Source: an uncultured Treponema sp. (GTDB lineage Bacteria > Spirochaetota > Spirochaetia > Treponematales > Treponemataceae). Taken from it: DNA of 6,192 nucleotides. Below the pieces are notes generated by a model that was not told the origin of the DNA, did no database searches, and worked only from the letters and a program-made list of their open reading frames with translations. Positions 1 to 5,920 of the stretch are shown in pieces (position 1 is the stretch's first letter; each line of letters starts with the position of its first letter). A program made the position numbers and the translations under genes. The stretch covers positions 1 to 6,192 of the forward strand of contig CALDWC010000085.1 in NCBI GenBank assembly GCA_937923945.1, given 5' to 3'.

Positions 1-11
1 TTTTAAAGGTG

Positions 12-47
12 GGCACTGATTAATTCTCGATTGAATTAATCAGTGCC
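12..47. repeat. Palindromic hairpin repeat, left copy
   Basis: A perfect 15-bp stem (GGCACTGATTAATTC pairing with GAATTAATCAGTGCC) surrounds the 6-nt loop TCGATT. It is followed by CTCC and then by the small imperfect palindrome TCCATAAGGA. A second copy lies at 5737-5778 in the opposite orientation: 12-50 is the exact reverse complement of 5737-5775, 39 bp. No T-tract follows on either strand, so a simple intrinsic terminator is unlikely. It could be a dispersed palindromic (REP-like) element, an end of a mobile or invertible segment, or a recombination site. The structure is certain; the role is not known. Confidence 0.9.
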
Positions 48-61
48 TCCATAAGGATATA

Positions 62-210
62 GTGTGTTTTATACTAAATAAAGAACAAAATCACATATTA
101 AAGTCATACATAAAAAAGTATATGAAAGTTCTTCTATCTTTGAGCAAGATCGGAGTAGTAAAGCAGTAAAAAAGAGCAAACAGGAAAAACTTAATGCGGA
201 TATACAAGCG
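62..210 (+). pseudogene. Possible 5' part of the frameshifted gene at 211-1557
   Basis: The frame of the 211-1557 gene stays open upstream to a TAA at 79-81 but contains no ATG, GTG or TTG start before 211. Its translation here is charged and coiled-coil-like (for example SKAVKKSKQEKLNADIQAM), so coding probably starts before 211. In the neighbouring frame a GTG at 62, preceded by AAGGA at 53-57, opens a reading that includes NKEQNHILKSYIKK before reaching a stop at 167-169. The two readings join if the A6 run at 112-117 is given one more A. The alternative is that the gene simply lost its 5' end next to the hairpin. Confidence 0.4.
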
Positions 211-1557
211 ATGGAAAGCCGTGAAGAGGAAATATTGCTTAATAAAAATGCCTTGTTGACAGAAATTAGTAATGTCTTTCAGTTTATTGACCGTAACAAA
301 GATTTTTATCCCGATGAAACGGAAAGAGGTAAGCTACTGTATCTACGAATCCAAGAAATTCAAGATGAAATTAACGTTGATTATAAAAATTCCTACCACG
401 TGCCGCCTGTTTTTTCATCATCGGTAATTAATTTTTTATTTGATATATCAGATAATAATAAAAACATCAATAGATTAAATTTAACGGATAACATAAATAA
501 TTGGTTTCAATCGGATAAATTCTATTGGCGTTTTATTTTTCAATTCTTTGTATACCATAGTGAAGATGATAAAGCAATTAATTTTATTCGCACGCATAAA
601 CGCATATATGAAAAAATAGAGAAGAGCATGGAACAGGAAATGAATGAATTTATGAAAACTTGCAGCATATCTGATCTAAGTAATTATAAAATGCAGCATC
701 AAGTAATCATACATTTCATTTATTATGTGCGAACTATGTATAACAATACATGTCCTGATTGGCTTGATAAAAGAAATATACTCAGCTTTTGTTTTATTCC
801 ATGTGGGTACTTTTTAATTTCGCCGGGGATAAGAATTACGACCGACTTTAGCTGCGGTGAATTTTCCAGTGTCTACGATTGGCTTTCATCAGTGTTCGAC
901 TGTACTGTAAATGATATGCTGGAATATTGTTTAGACAACATACATCACATACAAAACGAAGATCTATATGCACAATGTATGGATTTTATATTAAAAAATA
1001 TTGATAATGATAAATTTAAAAATAAGATAGAGGATTTATTATTTCTCAGCACTAAAAAAGAAATTCAAGCGTATAAAAATACAAAAAGGAGTTCTACAGT
1101 AAACAGCGTCATATCACTTTTTTGGAGAAGATGTACGAATAATGAATATATTGATAAAATTCTTGAAGTGGAAATTCCGGATACAGAACAAATAAATATA
1201 AAAGATAACTATTGTCAAATTGAAATTGAAAATTATATTATAAAGTATGCAACACTTACTCAAAAAAAATATATAATTAAAATATTAAAAAAGAAAATTT
1301 CTAACAATAATGTTTTGATTTTTTTATCTCGATTAGGATATAAAAAAGCCGTTCATCTTGAGATTAATAATTACTGTAACGGAAAAACATTAGACCAAGA
1401 AATACTTTTCGGCATTTCTTCACCCTTTGGATATATGAAAAAAGTACTGGACTCCTCATTGCTTTTATATCACTTTTTATGTATTCAATTGCTGACGATA
1501 CCGATAGACGTCAAGCTTTACAGCACATTGCATGCAATGGAATTCAAGCTCATATAA
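211..1557 (+). CDS. Unrecognised AT-rich gene, probably an incomplete reading of a frameshifted gene
   Basis: This 448-codon frame is clearly protein-like but I do not recognise its family. The first 50 or so residues are highly charged (ESREEEILLNKNALL) and look helical or coiled-coil. The middle is rich in aromatic residues and Asn/Lys/Ile, with several Trp and Cys. The last third (residues about 310-420) looks like helical repeats. There is no signal peptide, no lipobox, no convincing membrane segment, and no nucleotide-binding or catalytic motif that I can name. The ATG at 211 lacks a ribosome binding site at usual spacing, and the open frame extends upstream without another start, so this start is doubtful. 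At the 3' end the in-frame tail (after about residue 422) looks less natural than the overlapping frame starting near 1479, which points to a frameshift at the T5 run 1474-1478. Base composition is much more AT-rich than the lipoprotein gene, suggesting a different origin. Real protein-coding sequence is likely; an intact gene is not. Confidence 0.6.
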   Translation: MESREEEILLNKNALLTEISNVFQFIDRNKDFYPDETERGKLLYLRIQEIQDEINVDYKNSYHVPPVFSSSVINFLFDISDNNKNINRLNLTDNINNWFQSDKFYWRFIFQFFVYHSEDDKAINFIRTHKRIYEKIEKSMEQEMNEFMKTCSISDLSNYKMQHQVIIHFIYYVRTMYNNTCPDWLDKRNILSFCFIPCGYFLISPGIRITTDFSCGEFSSVYDWLSSVFDCTVNDMLEYCLDNIHHIQNEDLYAQCMDFILKNIDNDKFKNKIEDLLFLSTKKEIQAYKNTKRSSTVNSVISLFWRRCTNNEYIDKILEVEIPDTEQINIKDNYCQIEIENYIIKYATLTQKKYIIKILKKKISNNNVLIFLSRLGYKKAVHLEINNYCNGKTLDQEILFGISSPFGYMKKVLDSSLLLYHFLCIQLLTIPIDVKLYSTLHAMEFKLI

Positions 1558-1688
1558 CGAAACGAAATTTTTTTATATTTAAAATCAAATTCAATGCGCT
1601 GATAAAAAAATTACGACAAGAAAATAAATATTATGATAGTGTCGAAAATTTTAAAAACGAAATAACGCAATATATTTTTTTACGATGA
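1479..1688 (+). pseudogene. Probable shifted-frame C-terminal part of the preceding gene
   Basis: This 69-codon frame overlaps the end of the 211-1557 frame by 79 bases and continues 131 bases past its stop. Its translation (for example ADDTDRRQALQHIACNGIQ, then a Lys/Phe/Ile-rich stretch and FKNEITQYIFLR) has the same style as the upstream gene. There is no ribosome binding site in front of the ATG at 1479. One extra T in the run at 1474-1478 would fuse the two frames. Loss of one base in a homopolymer can be a real mutation, a phase-variable state or a sequencing error; the sequence alone cannot tell. A separate small gene is less likely. Confidence 0.5.
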
Positions 1689-1829
1689 AATACTGATAAA
1701 TGATTGTTTTACTTACTGTCGCATTTTTGATTGTTACATTTTACATATACCACAAGATCTATTTTGATTTTATGCCCTTGTAAAATCATTGAAAAATTTA
1801 TTTTAAGTGTTACCGGTTACGCATTGCCA
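1689..1829. other. Intergenic spacer, no supported gene
   Basis: AT-rich spacer between the last stop of the first gene and the palindrome array. No strong hairpin, promoter or start site was found. A minus-strand frame of 26 codons (1709-1789, containing CNNQKC) is open but has no ribosome binding site and is too short to support. An imperfect dyad, GTTACCGGTTAC, lies at about 1809-1820. Confidence 0.5.
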
Positions 1830-1868
1830 AAAACGCAGTACGATTTGACCAAAAATGTACTGTGCTTT
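1824..1868 (+). repeat. 45-bp direct repeat core, copy A
   Basis: This stretch holds the first two palindrome units and matches 5679-5723 at 43 of 45 positions (differences at 1856 and 1865). The two copies are 3855 bp apart in the same orientation and flank the gene remnant and the lipoprotein gene. Homologous recombination between them could delete or exchange that segment. Confidence 0.85.
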
Positions 1869-1977
1869 ACCTTAAAACATAGTACGTTTAAAAAAAAACA
1901 CAGTATGTTTTTACCCAAAACATAGTATGTTTTTGCTGAAACCATAGTACGAATTTACCCTAAGATAACTATTTTTT
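1830..1977. repeat. Tandem array of about seven 17-bp imperfect palindromes on a 22-bp pitch
   Basis: Units start at 1830, 1852, 1874, 1895, 1917, 1939 and 1961 (spacing 22, 22, 21, 22, 22, 22). The consensus is close to AAAAC-ATAGTAC-GTTTT, itself an imperfect palindrome, with linkers that are often ACC or CTG. The second unit has its centre reversed (GTACTGT instead of ACAGTAC), and the seventh is degenerate (TAACTAT). The centre-to-centre distance is about two helical turns, so proteins bound to the units would sit on one face of the DNA. This resembles operator clusters, plasmid iterons or partition sites in form, but no replication or partition gene is present. It is not a CRISPR array: linkers are about 5 nt and units diverge. 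An open frame running through it (1731-1925) is taken to be chance. Confidence 0.8.
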
Positions 1978-2073
1978 GAAACGCTTAAAAGCGAAGGGCT
2001 CAATGTCACTTTTGAAAAGCAGCTTAAACACGATGACATTGTCGGAATGATTGAGCGGATGGTAAGAAGGTAA
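1969..2073 (+). pseudogene. C-terminal gene remnant
   Basis: An open frame of 34 codons without a start ends at TAA 2071-2073. Its reading, including LKSEGLNVTFEKQLKHDD followed by IVGMIERMVRR, looks like the C-terminus of a real folded protein and uses more GC-rich codons than the gene before it. Upstream, the frame closes at a TAA (1966-1968) inside the last unit of the palindrome array, so the array or a recombination event seems to have replaced the rest of the gene. The pattern of a Gly-containing beta strand followed by HDDI recalls the C-terminal end of some alpha/beta-hydrolases, where the catalytic His lies. That assignment is a guess. Confidence 0.45.
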
Positions 2074-2309
2074 AAGACAAAAAACGTATAGCATACTATT
2101 TGAAAAAGACGTAAATGAATGGCATTTTATTTAGTTGCTGTGGCAATTGAATATTTATAATATTCATAACTACATACAGGTATAGGGAAAATTACGATTG
2201 ATTAAAAGAAATGTGAAAAAAAAGGAGCAATTTTAGAAGACAAGAAATAAGAAAAACGACATATTCATCGACTGTTGTTTATAATGAAAAACTGTTTTCC
2301 ATTTTACGA
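2074..2309. other. AT-rich upstream region of the lipoprotein gene
   Basis: No gene is supported here. There is a perfect 8-bp AT-rich inverted repeat, TGAATATT-TAT-AATATTCA, at 2148-2166. A strong Shine-Dalgarno-like AAAGGAG sits at 2221-2227 but no start codon follows at usual distance. Very short frames at 2115-2150 (11 residues) and 2284-2313 (9 residues) have no ribosome binding sites. Confidence 0.5.
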
Positions 2310-2336
2310 TTGACTTTATTTTTTTTCTATTATGAT
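2310..2336 (+). promoter_or_regulatory. Candidate sigma-70-type promoter of the lipoprotein gene
   Basis: TTGACT (2310-2315) matches the -35 consensus in 5 of 6 bases, and TATGAT (2331-2336) matches the -10 in 5 of 6. The spacer is 15 bp, shorter than the optimal 17, and is nearly all T. Transcription would begin near 2343, giving a leader of about 60 nt before the ATG at 2402. This also argues against the in-frame ATG at 2348, which would lie only a few bases from the transcript's 5' end. Confidence 0.45.
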
Positions 2337-2386
2337 GGCAGGTTTTCATGCAAAGAATAATTGCAGCGAAGACAAATTTTAATGAT

Positions 2387-2392
2387 AAGGAG
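2387..2392 (+). promoter_or_regulatory. Ribosome binding site that sets the lipoprotein start
   Basis: AAGGAG lies 9 nt before the ATG at 2402. The upstream in-frame ATG at 2348 has no such site and would put 18 residues in front of the signal peptide. The start at 2402 is therefore preferred. Confidence 0.85.
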
Positions 2393-2401
2393 CATCTCTT
2401 T

Positions 2402-5400
2402 ATGAAAAAACTGTTTTTTGTTTGTATGGCAAGCTTTTTGCTTTTTGCACTCAGTAGCTGTAATCCACCCGTATCCCCGCCACCAAAGGGCGATGGGCAA
2501 AAGCTGCCTGTTGAAAAAGTCAAGGTAACGGTAACGCAACCGACTGACGGCACTATTAAGATAAGCGGCAGCGGTGTCCCCGTCGATATTTCGACAGCAT
2601 TTGAAGTAGCGAAAGGAACCGAACTCACCGTTACGCTCAAAGCGAATAAGCCGGAGCAAAAAGCCGCCTCGCTGAAAATCGGCGATACGGAATACACGAC
2701 GGCAAATGATGACGGGCAGGACCCCTGTATCATTGTGAAAAAATACAAAGTTGAAACATCGCTTGCGATAAGCGGCACGATTACCGATAAGGGCAAATTC
2801 ACCGTCACGGTAACGCAAGCGGAACACGGAAAAATAAGCGTTACCGAAAACGAAAACGAGCTGAGCGGTAACAAATTGGAAAATATTCTTGAAGGAACGA
2901 AACTCAGCGTTACGCTTAAAGCAGATGAAGGTTACGGAGTTAACTTTTTGAAAATAAATGCCGAAACTTTCAAGGATAAGCAAGACGGCAAAATCGTTCA
3001 TACATTTGCACTTGCCGAAAATGTTTCCGTTTCGGGAGGAGTTTCAAAACCGATTAATCAAGCAGCCCCAACGCTCAAAACGCTCACGATTGACGGAAAA
3101 AGCATTTCATTCGATTCATCAAGTATCGATTGCGGTGAAACGACGAAAGAAAGCGTCTCGGTCAAATGCACAACGAGCAATGAGGCGGATATTATTTTTG
3201 ATCCTGAACTGAACGGCAATATCTGGACTCTGACACCGAACGAAGTAAACACCTTGAAAATTACGCTGCACGATAAAACGCTCCCTACACTCGTTAACGA
3301 ATACACCGTATCGCTCACGCAGTACCAAGAGCATAAAGTAAGCGTAAGCCAGCCGACTGGCGGCACTATTACGGTATTTGAAAAGGGGCGGCAGCTCGCG
3401 GAAACGGATTTAGAAAAAGTGCGTCACGGAACGGCACTGACATTTACCGTGCAGCCGGCACCGGGCTGGGAGGTAAAAAACTGGAGCGGGGCTGAGCAAA
3501 ACTCGAGCGATCCGACTCAGGCGACGGCAACGATAACGGAGCGTGTCACGGTAACTTGCACGCTTCAAAAAAAGCAATGCACGATATCGTTTGAAAACCC
3601 TGAAAACGGTACGCTCAGCGCGACAAAAAAAAACGGGGAGCCGTTTACGAGCGGACAAAAAGCGAAATACGGCGATACAATTATATTTACGGTAACCCAT
3701 GCCGGCGGTTTTGAAGTGCTTGAATGGAACGTTTTAGTCGACGGAAAAAAGACACCTTTTTTTGGTTATCACGTTATTGAATTGACGGTTACAGGCAATA
3801 CGACCGTCTCCGTTACGCTTGAAAAAACAGTAACTCCAACAGTGAAGATCATCCCTGATGAGGGAGCCGCTTCCTGCGAGATAGGAATAATCAAAGATGG
3901 CGGCATTTCTTATTCTTCACCTTTGGTTATTGTTAAAGGGCAAACATGCCGTATTACCGTGAAACCGAAGGACGGCTATGAACTTGGCCGCGTCGAAATA
4001 AACGGTGTCAAGCAAGGCGAAAAAGACAGTCGAGGGCACATAGCATTTGACTATGCACCAACCGATGACTTTACGATAACGATTACGGCAAGCAAAACGC
4101 TTGACGGGATACTCAATGATGCCAAGGTAACACCGCTCGTTGTCGAAAAGGCTACGACTAAAATTTCGCTCATCGGCGAAGGCATAACATGGAAAGCATC
4201 ACCCGACGGAATTATTACCACGACACCCGGTGCTGACTTTGGAAAGGTAACTCATCCTGAAAGCACAACTGTCGTAACGCTTACGGCAACTGCCAAGAAA
4301 AACGGAAAACCAAAAGAGAAAACGTTTTCCGTAACCGTTGCGGGTACAAACGAAGCGAACGATGATAAGGCGATTTTAGACGCACTGACGCTTCCGAGCA
4401 AATTTGACGGTGGCATCTATGACCTTGCTATACTGCCAAACACTGGCGACAACAGGATAACGTGGGAAAGCAACGATCCTCGTTTCACGATTGACACTGC
4501 CGGAAAAAAACTTACAGTAATTCCCGATTTCAAAGAATATACCCTAAGGCTCACGGCAACTTTAGGAAATGATACAAAAAACTTTGACGTAACGGTCAAC
4601 AAGGTAGAAATGATTGACAACGGCGACAGACTCTGCAAAATTACCGACACGAAGATTGAAATAACACATTCGTACAACGGAAAAATAATTAATGGGAACC
4701 GGTATTTGTATAAGTCACCCGGCGGAAACAAGATTACGATACAGAAAACCCATAAGTACATTCCGGGTAGTACCGGCGGCTGGTACGATTATGACGGAGC
4801 AAAAACACTCATGATAGCCCGCCATAGCTCCTGCTTTCGCAGCTTAAAGGAACTTGCAGGGAAAGAATCGTTAACCTTGGCTGAACTCAAAGCAGCCTTA
4901 GATGTACCCGTTTTTGACTTGCCGCCGATAGTGGAAATGACTGAAGAGCTATTCTACGGAGAGATGGTTCAGCACTTTACCGAGGTATCATATACGGACT
5001 TTACCGCAAAAACACCTTCAGAACAAACCGCCTTGCTCAAAACAACTATCGACGTGTATCGGCAAATGGTCGCAACCTTGTTGCCTGATCTCAACGAAAC
5101 GGCAAGCTGGGATCAACTCATTAAAAAAACTCCCGACCTTGTTAAAAAGATGCTCGGTAGTTTTGAAACGATAGCCGGCACGTATGAGTTTAGTTTCGAC
5201 CATGACGAAAAGTTGTCGCTTACGACACGCGCGGAGTATAAGAGCGGAGAACCTTGGTACAAGCAGCATGGAAGCTACCACGCTGATGACGGGGTAAGTG
5301 GTACTTCTATAGAACTTTCTCCTGATTATGTATCTATCGGACACGGTGGCAATATGAGTCCTAGGCTTTCCGTCAAATGGGATTCGGCTTTTACTCATTG

Positions 5401-5536
5401 TATCTGCAATGATCCGAGTAAAAACTTTGAAATCGCCATTACCGATAAAAATGACGGCACTATTACAGCTACATTCTCGGGAAGTGAAAGCGGAGATTAT
5501 ACGTTGACCTTCGAAGGGGACTCTCTGCTGGATTAA
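2402..5536 (+). CDS. Large surface lipoprotein with InlB-type and Ig-like repeat domains
   Basis: The 1044-residue product begins with a lipoprotein signal peptide (MKKLFFVCMASFLLFALSSC). Cys20 is the predicted lipidated residue and is followed by a Pro-rich linker. Then come beta-rich modules of about 80-90 residues: divergent InlB B-repeat-like units at about 40-128, 133-216, 312-391, 393-476 and 480-565 (the clearest contain VSVSQPTGGTI and PGWEVKNWSG), a separate module at about 223-307 (TLTIDGKSISF), and two atrophied bacterial Ig-like domains at about 567-647 and 656-734 (ITWKAS and ITWESN, each ending in a TVTV-type strand). Residues 742-1044 are different: a Tyr/Gly-rich part, a helical stretch at about 814-919, then a beta-rich end at about 920-1044 (FETIAGTYEFSF, GTITATFSGSESGDYTLTF) that recalls lipocalin-like barrels. 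It is probably anchored in the outer membrane, facing outside or the periplasm. InlB-type repeats are often found in adhesins and surface proteins, so a role in surface binding is plausible, but ligand and function are unknown. It seems to be a single-gene unit with its own promoter. Frame is intact throughout. Confidence 0.9.
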   Translation: MKKLFFVCMASFLLFALSSCNPPVSPPPKGDGQKLPVEKVKVTVTQPTDGTIKISGSGVPVDISTAFEVAKGTELTVTLKANKPEQKAASLKIGDTEYTTANDDGQDPCIIVKKYKVETSLAISGTITDKGKFTVTVTQAEHGKISVTENENELSGNKLENILEGTKLSVTLKADEGYGVNFLKINAETFKDKQDGKIVHTFALAENVSVSGGVSKPINQAAPTLKTLTIDGKSISFDSSSIDCGETTKESVSVKCTTSNEADIIFDPELNGNIWTLTPNEVNTLKITLHDKTLPTLVNEYTVSLTQYQEHKVSVSQPTGGTITVFEKGRQLAETDLEKVRHGTALTFTVQPAPGWEVKNWSGAEQNSSDPTQATATITERVTVTCTLQKKQCTISFENPENGTLSATKKNGEPFTSGQKAKYGDTIIFTVTHAGGFEVLEWNVLVDGKKTPFFGYHVIELTVTGNTTVSVTLEKTVTPTVKIIPDEGAASCEIGIIKDGGISYSSPLVIVKGQTCRITVKPKDGYELGRVEINGVKQGEKDSRGHIAFDYAPTDDFTITITASKTLDGILNDAKVTPLVVEKATTKISLIGEGITWKASPDGIITTTPGADFGKVTHPESTTVVTLTATAKKNGKPKEKTFSVTVAGTNEANDDKAILDALTLPSKFDGGIYDLAILPNTGDNRITWESNDPRFTIDTAGKKLTVIPDFKEYTLRLTATLGNDTKNFDVTVNKVEMIDNGDRLCKITDTKIEITHSYNGKIINGNRYLYKSPGGNKITIQKTHKYIPGSTGGWYDYDGAKTLMIARHSSCFRSLKELAGKESLTLAELKAALDVPVFDLPPIVEMTEELFYGEMVQHFTEVSYTDFTAKTPSEQTALLKTTIDVYRQMVATLLPDLNETASWDQLIKKTPDLVKKMLGSFETIAGTYEFSFDHDEKLSLTTRAEYKSGEPWYKQHGSYHADDGVSGTSIELSPDYVSIGHGGNMSPRLSVKWDSAFTHCICNDPSKNFEIAITDKNDGTITATFSGSESGDYTLTFEGDSLLD

Positions 5537-5549
5537 CGTAAAACACAAA

Positions 5550-5583
5550 GGAAGCCTCGAACGATTGATGTTTTGAGGCTTCC
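5550..5583. terminator. Stem-loop after the lipoprotein gene, possible terminator
   Basis: A perfect 9-bp GC-containing stem (GGAAGCCTC / GAGGCTTCC), extendable by a wobble pair and two A-T pairs, begins 13 nt after the TAA. On the plus strand no T-run follows (GTCCTGCACG), so it is not a textbook intrinsic terminator for the lipoprotein gene. On the minus strand the stem is followed by TTTGTGTTTT, a better match. It may act in both directions or protect the 3' end of the mRNA. Confidence 0.5.
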
Positions 5584-5678
5584 GTCCTGCACGAAACGGA
5601 TATACGGGATATACGAAAATGCGATATTTTGAAAAGCCTTTTTCGATGTCGGTTTCGATTTTTTCCGTATATTCGTGC

Positions 5679-5737
5679 TTGCCAAAAACGCAGTACGATT
5701 TGACCAAAAACGTACTGTGTTTTTGCTGAAACTATAG
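5679..5737 (+). repeat. Second, shortened copy of the 22-bp palindrome array (includes 45-bp repeat copy B)
   Basis: Positions 5679-5723 match 1824-1868 at 43 of 45 bases and contain two palindrome units starting at 5685 and 5707. TTTTTGCTGAAAC-T-ATAG then matches the later part of the left array (around 1929-1947, one mismatch), as if the middle units had been deleted. The third unit, due to start at 5729, is cut after AAACTATAG, exactly where the hairpin at 5737 begins. The repeat starts 142 bp after the lipoprotein stop codon; the left copy starts 135 bp after the stop at 1688. Confidence 0.85.
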
Positions 5738-5778
5738 GAGGCACTGATTAATTCAATCGAGAATTAATCAGTGCCTCC
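5737..5778. repeat. Palindromic hairpin repeat, right copy
   Basis: A perfect 18-bp stem (GGAGGCACTGATTAATTC / GAATTAATCAGTGCCTCC) encloses the loop AATCGA. Compared directly with the left copy at 12-47, the stem arms agree while the loop is reversed (TCGATT against AATCGA). The small palindrome just after it is reversed too (TCCATAAGGA against TCCTTATGGA). A further GCACTGAT half-site lies at 5796-5803. The best description is an inverted copy of the left element. No encoded recombinase or transposase is visible in the window. Confidence 0.92.
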
Positions 5779-5815
5779 TTATGGAACTGCGAAAAGCACT
5801 GATGGTGTAAAGCAA

Positions 5816-5920
5816 GTAATACGATCACATTACCATTGGTAAGATTATCGTATTACACCAAGTAAGATGATCATCTTACACTGAGTAAGGTTATCGCCTT
5901 ACACATAGTAAGATTGCACG
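5816..5920. repeat. Five-unit palindromic tandem array with exact 23-bp pitch
   Basis: Units start at 5816, 5839, 5862, 5885 and 5908. Units one to four are an 18-bp dyad of the form GTAAgatnATCntcTTAC plus a 5-bp linker (CATTG, ACCAA, ACTGA, ACATA); the fifth is cut after GTAAGATTGCACG. The third unit, GTAAGATGATCATCTTAC, is a perfect palindrome. In the fourth unit both arms change together (GTAAGG / CCTTAC), so symmetry is kept. The first two units can also pair across each other (GTAATACGAT at 5816-5825 with ATCGTATTAC at 5847-5856). This looks like a protein-binding array or a set of short hairpins. It is unrelated in sequence to the 22-bp array. Not CRISPR, because the spacers are only 5 bp. 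Confidence 0.85.

Noticed and set aside
12..47. Intrinsic terminator at the left hairpin
   Set aside because: No T-tract follows the stem on either strand, and an inverted copy exists 5.7 kb away, which fits a repeat element better.
1709..1789. Minus-strand frame of 26 codons with a C-x4-C pair
   Set aside because: Too short, with no ribosome binding site; two cysteines are not enough to call a zinc motif.
1731..1925. Plus-strand open frame of 64 codons
   Set aside because: It starts at a TTG without a ribosome binding site and runs through four to five palindrome-array units, so its openness reflects the repeats.
1830..1977. CRISPR array
   Set aside because: Units are diverged palindromes separated by about 5 nt, with no spacers of 25-40 nt and no cas genes. 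The same holds for 5816-5920.
2284..2313. ATGAAAAACTGTTTTCC resembling the lipoprotein start ATGAAAAAACTGTTTTTTG
   Set aside because: It could be a remnant duplicate of the start, but the match is short, AT-rich and closes after nine residues, so chance is likely.
2348..2401. In-frame upstream ATG for the lipoprotein
   Set aside because: It lacks a ribosome binding site, lies very close to the likely transcription start, and would bury the signal peptide 18 residues inside the protein.
2233..3001. Two minus-strand open frames of over 210 codons opposite the lipoprotein gene start
   Set aside because: Antisense shadows of the strongly supported gene at 2402-5536, driven by its codon pattern; no start signals and no recognisable protein features.
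5018..5707. Minus-strand open frame of 229 codons
   Set aside because: Most of it lies antisense to the lipoprotein gene and its start lies inside the repeat array. Only the portion past 5536 is kept, as a weak finding.
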